Positions 57,935 to 64,000 of a stretch of 64,000 nucleotides of DNA are shown one piece after another (the first letter of the stretch is position 1; every line of letters starts with the position of its first letter). The DNA is from Desulfosporosinus acidiphilus SJ4 (GTDB lineage: Bacteria > Bacillota > Desulfitobacteriia > Desulfitobacteriales > Desulfitobacteriaceae). The notes under the pieces were generated by a model. The model was not told the DNA's origin, ran no database searches, and saw nothing but the letters and a program-made list of their open reading frames with translations. The position numbers were made by a program, and so were the translations under genes. The stretch covers positions 4,807,977 to 4,871,976 of the forward strand of contig NC_018068.1 of assembly GCF_000255115.2 (NCBI RefSeq), in the 5' to 3' direction.

Positions 57935-58810
57935 GTGCATTATGAAGGGATTCTATACCGACCACCCAGTGAGGCGAAAAGCGTCATCCTTCAGATCACG
58001 GTGGGATGCCGTCATAACCTCTGTACCTTCTGCACCATGTATAAGGAAAAAACCTTTCGAATTAAATCACGGTCCGAAATTATGGCTATGATCAAGGAAG
58101 CCCAGGACTACAACCCTGGGGCAGAACGAATCTTTTTAGCAGATGGGGATGCTCTGGCAATTGATACATCCTTGCTTCTCGAAATTCTTTCTCAACTTTA
58201 TGCCAGCTTTCCCCGCCTCCTACGCGTTGGCATTTACGGAGGCCCCAAGGATATTCTTGCCAAAACGCCGGAGGATCTGGTCTTACTAAAAGCCCATGGT
58301 TTAACCATCGTCTATTTAGGAGTAGAAAGTGGTAATCCTGAAGTTCTGAAATCTGTCTGTAAGGGAGTTACCCCGGAAGAAATGATTTCCGCAGGCCAAA
58401 AGCTTAAGGCAAGTGGTTTAATTCTTTCTTGTACAGTCATTATCGGTCTGGGAGGAAAGTCTTTAAGCCAAGCCCATGCCCTCAATACTGCTCAAGTCAT
58501 CAGCAAAATTGATCCCCAATATTTAGGGGCCTTAACCCTAATGGTTGATCCGGAAGCACCTTTAGCCAAACTTATTCAGCGGGGTGAATTTCAGCTTCTT
58601 GATCCCTGGGAGTCGTTATCTGAACTCAAATCCATGTTGGAAAACTTGGAAGTATCCCACTGTGTTTTCCGCAGCAATCATGCCTCCAATTACTTACCTC
58701 TTCGCGCCACACTTCCTGAAGATCGTACACAGCTCCTGACAACCCTCGATAGAGTCTTGAAAACCTCTGCCCTTGAAGAATTGCGCCCGGATTACTGGCG
58801 AGGACTTTAA
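57935..58810 (+). CDS. Radical SAM protein with a CX4CX2C cluster motif
   Basis: This protein probably binds a 4Fe-4S cluster and S-adenosylmethionine. The cluster cysteines are Cys25, Cys30 and Cys33 (VGCRHNLCTFCTMYK), so the spacing is CX4CX2C instead of the usual CX3CX2C. The SAM-binding GGE-like and Gly-rich loops are in RIFLADGDAL and IYLGVESGN-like VYLGVESGNPEVL. It has 291 residues. GTG at 57935 follows AGGAGGGG. It is a lone plus-strand gene ended by the bidirectional terminator at 58816. The substrate is unknown. Confidence 0.88.
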   Translation: MHYEGILYRPPSEAKSVILQITVGCRHNLCTFCTMYKEKTFRIKSRSEIMAMIKEAQDYNPGAERIFLADGDALAIDTSLLLEILSQLYASFPRLLRVGIYGGPKDILAKTPEDLVLLKAHGLTIVYLGVESGNPEVLKSVCKGVTPEEMISAGQKLKASGLILSCTVIIGLGGKSLSQAHALNTAQVISKIDPQYLGALTLMVDPEAPLAKLIQRGEFQLLDPWESLSELKSMLENLEVSHCVFRSNHASNYLPLRATLPEDRTQLLTTLDRVLKTSALEELRPDYWRGL

Positions 58811-58855
58811 AATAAAAGGCAAAGAATCTTTTTAACCGATTCTTTGCCTTCTGTT
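58811..58855. terminator. Bidirectional terminator overlapping a coding end
   Basis: AAGGCAAAGAATC at 58816-58828 and GATTCTTTGCCTT at 58838-58850 form a perfect 13-bp stem. The stop codon of the glucosyltransferase gene is in the loop (58832-58834), so its last codons are part of the stem. Minus-strand tail is TTTTATTTTAAAG. Confidence 0.88.
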
Positions 58856-59983
58856 CGACGCTTCCACTAAATGCAGCATTTCTTCAACCGCTCGTTCGGT
58901 AGAGTGACCTGCTGAGGCTAACGCCGCTTTACTACGCATCCTTTCAATCATATCCGGATGTTCTAATAAATGGATTAACAGGCGATCTAATTCTTCTTCA
59001 CTCTCCGCAACGTATCCTGCCCCTACCTCTCTGACATATTGTGCATTTTCCTCCTCTTGTCCGGGAATGGGCCTAAAAATTATCAAGGGCAAATGTTTTG
59101 TTAAAGCTTCGGAGACTGTTAATCCTCCCGCTTTCGTAATAATAACATCGGAAACGGACATCAATTCCTCGACATTATGAACGAACTTATACCGGACTAA
59201 CGGGTTTCCGGCCTGAGCAACAACCTCGTCCAAGGAATTATACAGTTTTTCATTATGACCGCATACAACAAGGCATTGAACCGGAAGAGGATAATCCGTT
59301 AGTTTTTGATAAATTCTCTTTATGCTTTCTGTAACTCCGAATGTTCCCCCCATAAACAAGAATGTGGGAAGGCCCGACCTTAAACCTAACTTTTCCGTCA
59401 AAGAAAGCCGATCCTCTTTAAATTCAAACCTTGGACTAACCGGAATACCTGTTACATGAATATTTTGGGCTTGTATGCCCCAGAACACTAGTAGTTCTTT
59501 AACTTTAGCACAAGCAACAATGTAACAATCGACTCCCGGATGAACCCAATGGCTATGCACCGTATAATCTGTAATAACTGTAGCTAGCGGGACAAGGAGA
59601 ATTTGCTTAACTCTCAATTGAGCAAGAATTGAGGAGACAGTGGGGTATGTGCAGACAATTAAATCCGGTTCGAATTTCTGAATGTAATTCAGAAAATTAC
59701 TCCGCCCCAATTGGTTCAATAACCGTTGACTCATGGATTGCGGGTGGACCTTACCCGTTTTATAATAAAAACGGCCCCAAAGCTTGGGGGCTCTGCGCAA
59801 AAGCTTACTATAAAAATCTTTTATGATAGTATTAACCCGGATATTTAGAAATGCGCCGAAGTCCAAGTGAATGATATTGGCAGAAGGCACCTTTATCCGT
59901 ATTCCTTCGATAACTGCTTCAGCCGCTCTTACATGACCGTTTCCAAAGGACGCCGAAAATACGAGAACCCTAAGTTCCTTCAA
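58832..59983 (-). CDS. Diacylglycerol glucosyltransferase-like GT28 enzyme (MGDG synthase/UgtP family)
   Basis: The protein resembles processive diacylglycerol glucosyltransferases that make membrane glycolipids and lipoteichoic acid anchors. The N-terminal domain has LVFSASFGNGHVRAAEAVIEGI, the MGDG_synth signature. The C-terminal GT28 domain starts near residue 200 (PTFLFMGGTFGV) and has DVIITKAGGLTVSEALTKHLPLIIFRPIPGQEEENA for donor binding. It has 383 residues. TTG at 59983 follows GAGGGAGGG. Substrate specificity is inferred. Confidence 0.9.
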   Translation of the reverse strand: MKELRVLVFSASFGNGHVRAAEAVIEGIRIKVPSANIIHLDFGAFLNIRVNTIIKDFYSKLLRRAPKLWGRFYYKTGKVHPQSMSQRLLNQLGRSNFLNYIQKFEPDLIVCTYPTVSSILAQLRVKQILLVPLATVITDYTVHSHWVHPGVDCYIVACAKVKELLVFWGIQAQNIHVTGIPVSPRFEFKEDRLSLTEKLGLRSGLPTFLFMGGTFGVTESIKRIYQKLTDYPLPVQCLVVCGHNEKLYNSLDEVVAQAGNPLVRYKFVHNVEELMSVSDVIITKAGGLTVSEALTKHLPLIIFRPIPGQEEENAQYVREVGAGYVAESEEELDRLLIHLLEHPDMIERMRSKAALASAGHSTERAVEEMLHLVEASNRRQRIG

Positions 59984-60153
59984 AGTTGGCCCTCCCTCTT
60001 AATGGCTAACATGATTTGAACCATTTCCTAGTGTTTCCTGTCTCTATTATAGGGATTACTCCAAGAAAAAGAAAGCGAATAACCTTAGCAACGTTAAAAA
60101 GCGAATTGCTATCCCCAAAAAAGAATACCATAACAAAGGTGGACTAAAACTTT

Positions 60154-60633
60154 ATGCGAAAAACTAATGCAGCCCGTATTCTTGACCAAATGAAACTGTC
60201 TTATGAGCTCAAAGAATATCCCGTTGATGAGTCGGATTTATCAGCCGTTGCCGTAGCCCAAAAAGTCGAGCTTCCCGTCCAACAAATCTATAAGACCATA
60301 GTTGCTCGAGGCGACAAAACCGGAGTTATTGTTGCCTGTATCCAAGGTGATCTTGAGCTCCATCTTAAAGGGCTTGCCGCATTGAGCGGAAATAAAAAAG
60401 TAGAGGTCGTCCCTCTCAAAGAAGTTCAACCTCTAACCGGATATATTCGAGGAGGCGTATCCCCCCTTGGCATGAAAAAATCATATCCAACCTTCATTGA
60501 CTCAGCCGTTACTTCACAAGAAAAAATTTCAATCAGCGCTGGCTTACGGGGACTTCAAATCTTCTTGCGTCCATCCGACTTAATCATGGCCGCAAAAGCC
60601 CAAGTAGGCAAAATAGCGACAGAACCAAGCTAG
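60154..60633 (+). CDS. ybaK: YbaK/EbsC-type aminoacyl-tRNA deacylase
   Basis: This editing protein removes wrong amino acids from tRNA, usually Cys from tRNA-Pro. The 159 residues begin TNAARILDQMKLSYELKEYPVDESDLSA, the family signature; the catalytic Lys is in IYKTIVARGD, and GGVSPLGMKKSYPTFID with SAGLRGLQIFLRPSDL completes the fold. It is a single plus-strand gene. A hairpin terminator follows. Confidence 0.93.
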   Translation: MRKTNAARILDQMKLSYELKEYPVDESDLSAVAVAQKVELPVQQIYKTIVARGDKTGVIVACIQGDLELHLKGLAALSGNKKVEVVPLKEVQPLTGYIRGGVSPLGMKKSYPTFIDSAVTSQEKISISAGLRGLQIFLRPSDLIMAAKAQVGKIATEPS

Positions 60634-60682
60634 TGAACCGGCGCTCTCATTGAATTCTCATTTATATTTAACTAATCTATAG

Positions 60683-60731
60683 AAAGGCGTTCTCAGCCCA
60701 CTATAATTCAATAGTGTTGTAGAACGCCTTT
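60683..60731 (+). terminator. Terminator after the ybaK-type gene
   Basis: AAAGGCGTTCT at 60683-60693 pairs with AGAACGCCTTT at 60721-60731, and an inner CACTAT/ATAGTG stem extends it. The gap then holds a second nested palindrome at 60799-60836 (TTCGGCGA and TCGCCGAA with TGTCCT/AGGACA inside), which may end glnS transcription; nothing else is seen in 60634-60894. Confidence 0.75.
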
Positions 60732-60894
60732 AGCTATTTGCAACCGTATTGGACACGCCACAGTGAACTCGTTTTCATCTAAAGCTGAACATCGGGACTT
60801 CGGCGACGGAAGTGTCCTTAGGACAGTTTCGCCGAAAGCGCCTAGCCAATAACAAATGCTATGACACCGAAGGATGAACTCTACCCTCTCCTTT

Positions 60895-62553
60895 CTAGCT
60901 CTTAGGAAGCTCGAAAGAACTTTTCAGGGACACAATTCGGTTAAACACAAGATGATCTGAAATTGAATATAACGGATCAACGTTAAAATACCCATGTCTA
61001 AAGAATTGGAATTTATCTTGAGGCTTAGAAACCTTCATGGTCGGTTCCACATAACCATGGACAATCTCCAGGGAGTTTGGATTAATATGCTCTAAGAAAG
61101 AACCGCTATCATCCGTATCATCTTCTAAAATTAAAGGTTCATATAAGCGAAACTCGGCCGGGATAGCTTGCCGGGCCTCTACCCAGTGAATTGTACCTTT
61201 AACTTTTCTTCCTGTAAAACCTGTACCGCTTTTAGTTTCCTGATCATAAGTGCAGTGAAGTTCAAGAACTTTGCCTGATTCATCCTTAACAATTTCGTTG
61301 CATTTAATGAAATAAGCATTTTTCAAACGAACTTCATTGCCCAGATAAAGTCTATGATACTTCGGCGGCGGATTCTCCGCAAAGTCATCTTGTTCAATAT
61401 AAATTTCTCTGGAAAAAGGGATCGAACGACTCCCCATCTCCGGGTTTTCGGTATTGTTTTCTGCTTCCAGCATCTCTACTTGGTCTTCAGGATAATTGGT
61501 AATGATTACTTTCAAGGGCCTTAAGACCGCCATAGTACGGGGGACTTTGAGTTTTAGGTCTTCTCGAATGAAATGTTCCAACATTTTAGTATCAACGACA
61601 CTATCTGCTTTGGCAACTCCTATTTCCCGAGCAAAATTGCGCATAGCCTCAGGAGTATACCCCTTTCTGCGCAGTCCGGAAATAGTTGGCATCCGCGGAT
61701 CATTCCAACCATCAACAATCTTGTCCTCAACGAGCTGTTTTAGCTTCCGCTTACTCATAACTGTATTCGTCAGATTTAAACGAGCAAATTCATATTGTTG
61801 GGGGACATTCTCCATTTCACATTCCCGTACAATCCAATCGTACAAAGGCCTATGGTCTTCAAATTCCAAGGTGCAGATTGAGTGAGTAACCCCTTCAATA
61901 GCATCTTCCAGTGGATGGGCAAAATCGTACATGGGATAGATACACCATTTGTCCCCTGTATTATGATGGGAGGCATGAGCAATCCTATAAAGAACAGGGT
62001 CCCGCAAATTAATATTCGGAGAAGCCATGTCAATTTTAGCTCTCAGGACCTTTTCACCATCTTTAAAAATCCCACGTCTCATGCCTTCAAAAAGCTCGAG
62101 ATTTTCTTCTAGGGACCTGTTTCGCCAGGGACTTGGTTGACCCGGTTCTGTCAACGACCCTCTTGTCTTTCTGATCTCTTCTGCTGACAAGTCACAAACA
62201 TAGGCCTTGCCCTTTTTAATCAGCAGTACGGCACGGTTATACATCTCCTCAAAGTAATTTGAGGCAAAGAACAATTCATCCCATTCATACCCCAACCACT
62301 GAACATCCTCTTTAATGGACTGAACATATTCTGTATCTTCTTTAGTTGGATTCGTATCATCAAAACGCAAATGGGTTTTCCCTTTAAATTCATCAGCTAA
62401 TTCAAAATTAAGAATAATGGATTTGGCATGTCCAATATGTAAATAGCCATTAGGTTCCGGCGGAAATCGTGTAACAATATGATCAACTTTACCCGACTTA
62501 AGATCTTCAAGTATAATATTTCGCAAAAAATTCGAGGAGGATTTATGTTCCAT
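60895..62553 (-). CDS. glnS: Glutaminyl-tRNA synthetase
   Basis: GlnS charges tRNA-Gln directly. It has [15 protein letters not shown] with HIGH at residues 39-42, the KMSKS-like motif in [13 protein letters not shown], and a C-terminal beta-barrel anticodon domain ([36 protein letters not shown]-like sequence, [22 protein letters not shown]). It has 552 residues. Most Firmicutes use the GatCAB route instead, so a glnS is notable. No T-box leader is seen upstream. Confidence 0.97.
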   Translation of the reverse strand: MEHKSSSNFLRNIILEDLKSGKVDHIVTRFPPEPNGYLHIGHAKSIILNFELADEFKGKTHLRFDDTNPTKEDTEYVQSIKEDVQWLGYEWDELFFASNYFEEMYNRAVLLIKKGKAYVCDLSAEEIRKTRGSLTEPGQPSPWRNRSLEENLELFEGMRRGIFKDGEKVLRAKIDMASPNINLRDPVLYRIAHASHHNTGDKWCIYPMYDFAHPLEDAIEGVTHSICTLEFEDHRPLYDWIVRECEMENVPQQYEFARLNLTNTVMSKRKLKQLVEDKIVDGWNDPRMPTISGLRRKGYTPEAMRNFAREIGVAKADSVVDTKMLEHFIREDLKLKVPRTMAVLRPLKVIITNYPEDQVEMLEAENNTENPEMGSRSIPFSREIYIEQDDFAENPPPKYHRLYLGNEVRLKNAYFIKCNEIVKDESGKVLELHCTYDQETKSGTGFTGRKVKGTIHWVEARQAIPAEFRLYEPLILEDDTDDSGSFLEHINPNSLEIVHGYVEPTMKVSKPQDKFQFFRHGYFNVDPLYSISDHLVFNRIVSLKSSFELPKS

Positions 62554-62849
62554 TAATGATCAACCTTTCTCGCTTTTGTGATCCTTTTTGTTCCTATTTA
62601 TCCTTGTTCTAAATAATACCGCATAGCCGGCAAGAGTTCAACTTTAAGCTCTCCAGAGCGAACCTCTGATTGCTGAGTGAACGCTATGGGGAAGCTACGC
62701 AGCAGCATGGGGTCGAATAGTAGAAAAAACAGAAGGCTATTCATATTCATGCCCCCTGTCTTTCTTCTGTGGCCCGAACGTATAATTCGGCTAATTACTC
62801 TTCCGAAGCACCAGTTCACCAAAGCAGCTAAGAGACCGCTGGTCACGAC

Positions 62850-62943
62850 GATAAGCGGACGAGCTTATCGCCACACTGCAACTTTTGACGCATACTCTTG
62901 CAGTGTGGATTGACCGAGTGTCTCTGGAGCCATGGACCATCAC
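62850..62943 (+). repeat. Partial relative of the palindromic repeat, copy C
   Basis: Bases 62914-62936 match 10782-10804 of copy A at 21 of 23 positions (CCGAGTGTC..GGAGCCATGGA). Two strong hairpins precede them: GATAAGC with GCTTATC, and CCACACTGCAA (62871) with TTGCAGTGTGG (62898). Like copy B, it lies right at the 3' end of a gene, here 2 bp from the htrA stop. The rest of 62554-62849 shows no convincing gene. Confidence 0.55.
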
Positions 62944-62944
62944 T

Positions 62945-64000
62945 TTATTGCGTTTTTATTTCAGTCAGAGTAACAGATACATCCAGATTTTTATTTTTAC
63001 GGAATATTGTAACGGTTACCTTATCGCCCGCTTTATATTTGAACAATTCGTGGGTTAATTCCAAAGAACTCTTAACTTCTTTGCCGTTAATCTTGGTGAT
63101 AACATCCCCTGCTATAATTCCGGCACGCTGGGCCGGTCCCCCCAGAACGACTTTGGAAACGTAGGCTCCGGCAGGCCATCCTCTTTGACTGGCATACTCC
63201 GCCGTATATCTCGGATCAATTTGAACGTTCAGGCCCGCATGGCTTGCGTATCCTTTCTCAATCAATTGCTCAATAGTCGGCAAAGCATCTGAAATAGGAA
63301 TCGCAAATCCCATTCCCTCAAAACCTTGTTCCTGATTTTTGGCTGAATTTATGCCGATGACTTGACCTTGATAGTTTACAAGGGGCCCCCCGCTGTTTCC
63401 GGGATTAATAGCGGCATCTGTCTGAATAAGGTTAAAACTTGATTCGCCGGGAATATCTAAGATACGATTGGTTGCCGATACGACTCCCGCCGTAACTGAA
63501 CGGGCAAATTCCTGCCCACCCGGGTTACCGATAGCTACCACCGGTTCTCCAACTTGAAGTTTGTTGGAATCCCCTTCTTGGGTTGCCGTTAATTTGCTGG
63601 TATCACTAATCTGAACCACAGCCAAATCCGTACGATCATCGGCACCAACCAGCTTGGCATTGAGGTTGCGCCCATCGGCCAGACTGACCACCAGTTTTTC
63701 CGCCCCCGTCACAACGTGATTATTGGTAACGATATAGCCGTGCTGCGCATCAATAATAAAGCCTGAACCGCTGCCTGCTTCTGTTAAACCGCCGCCGCCA
63801 AACAACGAGCCTTGAGATTGAAAATTGGCAATCCCTACAACAGCCGGTCCAACTGCTTTCGCGATCTGCACCACCGGAAAATTAGTCGTGCTGTCCGTTT
63901 TGACCACTGGGGTTGTCCCCTGGGCATTCAAAATAACCTGATTCGCAGGTGCTGCTTGTTTATTACCATACACAGAAGGAATTAAAGCAACTGCGATAAA
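62945..64000 (-). CDS. htrA: HtrA/DegP-like serine protease (N-terminus outside window)
   Basis: This is a membrane-anchored quality-control protease of the cell envelope. The catalytic triad is His in TNNHVV, Asp in DDRTDLAVV and Ser in NPGNSGGPLV. A PDZ domain follows near the C-terminus (PAGAYVSKVVLGGPAQRAGIIAGDVITKINGKEV). The frame stays open to 64000, where FIAVALIPSVYGNK continues a hydrophobic segment, so the start lies outside the window and a GTG at 63973 is internal. The gene ends next to repeat copy C. Confidence 0.95.
   Translation of the reverse strand, partial: FIAVALIPSVYGNKQAAPANQVILNAQGTTPVVKTDSTTNFPVVQIAKAVGPAVVGIANFQSQGSLFGGGGLTEAGSGSGFIIDAQHGYIVTNNHVVTGAEKLVVSLADGRNLNAKLVGADDRTDLAVVQISDTSKLTATQEGDSNKLQVGEPVVAIGNPGGQEFARSVTAGVVSATNRILDIPGESSFNLIQTDAAINPGNSGGPLVNYQGQVIGINSAKNQEQGFEGMGFAIPISDALPTIEQLIEKGYASHAGLNVQIDPRYTAEYASQRGWPAGAYVSKVVLGGPAQRAGIIAGDVITKINGKEVKSSLELTHELFKYKAGDKVTVTIFRKNKNLDVSVTLTEIKTQ

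Noticed and set aside
62598-62846. Minus-strand 82-residue frame between glnS and htrA, with a hydrophobic MNSLLFFLLFDPMLL part
   Set aside because: No family match and only a weak ribosome site (GGGGGC) before an internal ATG; it reaches the edge of the hairpin region. Possible but not supportable.
62554-62944. T-box leader upstream of glnS
   Set aside because: No AGGGTGG..ACCGCG-type sequence or specifier/terminator arrangement on the minus strand.

Overview
The window reads as chromosomal core DNA of a spore-forming, low-to-mid GC Firmicute. The sporulation and germination genes (spo0F, spoIID, spoIIQ-like, spoIIID, sleB-ypeB), the single-membrane cell-wall genes and a gene order very close to the Bacillus subtilis ywi-ywj-ywl-atp-ywm-mbl-comF-hpf-secA-prfB region support this. 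The protein style and intergenic repeats suggest a Peptococcaceae-type clostridium (Desulfosporosinus/Desulfitobacterium relatives). That genus-level statement is inference. Nearly every gene is on the minus strand. No rRNA, tRNA, CRISPR array or intact transposase gene was seen.

Layout by coordinate. 1-1339: ftsX (cut by the window edge) and ftsE. 1.45-3.7 kb: a plus-strand operon of a YtrA-type GntR repressor, an ABC ATPase and a permease, with a near-ideal promoter inside a perfect operator palindrome. 3.86-5.6 kb: a split transketolase. 5.7-10.5 kb: prfB with a programmed frameshift, secA, long-form hpf and a cold-shock gene. 10.5-14.7 kb: an accessory patch with a palindromic repeat, a decayed cation-efflux gene, an arginine-type ABC importer behind a probable ArgR-controlled promoter, and a DnaA-box cluster. 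14.7-18.7 kb: a zinc-ribbon protein, comFC, comFA, a small membrane protein and fabZ. 18.8-20.6 kb: two glycosyltransferases. 20.8-26.3 kb: mbl, spoIIID, spoIIQ-like, spoIID, murA and a YwmB-like protein. 26.7-33.8 kb: the full F1Fo ATP synthase operon with atpI and atpZ. 34.0-43.9 kb: wecB, dCMP deaminase, upp, glyA, ywlG, rpiB, ywlE-type phosphatase, mntP, tsaC, prmC, prfA and yqhQ. 44.3-48.1 kb: rpmE, glpX, transaldolase, a zinc-cluster protein and spo0F. 48.1-55.4 kb: alr, a FemX-like gene, a second copy of the palindromic repeat, pyrG, rpoE, argS and ywiB. 55.6-64 kb: ypeB, sleB, a radical SAM protein, a diacylglycerol-type glucosyltransferase, a ybaK-type deacylase, glnS and htrA (cut by the window edge).

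The genes serve translation termination and its modification (prfA, prmC, prfB), ATP synthesis, one-carbon and pyrimidine salvage (glyA, upp, dCMP deaminase, pyrG), cell wall and shape (murA, alr, FemX, mbl, ftsEX) and the sporulation-germination programme. The most unusual content is non-coding. There is a mosaic palindromic repeat at 10585, 50716 and 62850, and an intergenic element of about 85-115 bp at 1563, 18026 and 44620 that keeps a hairpin and several sequence blocks. Two perfect DnaA boxes sit side by side near 14550. I found no defence or biosynthetic system that could be called a new gene-encoded system.
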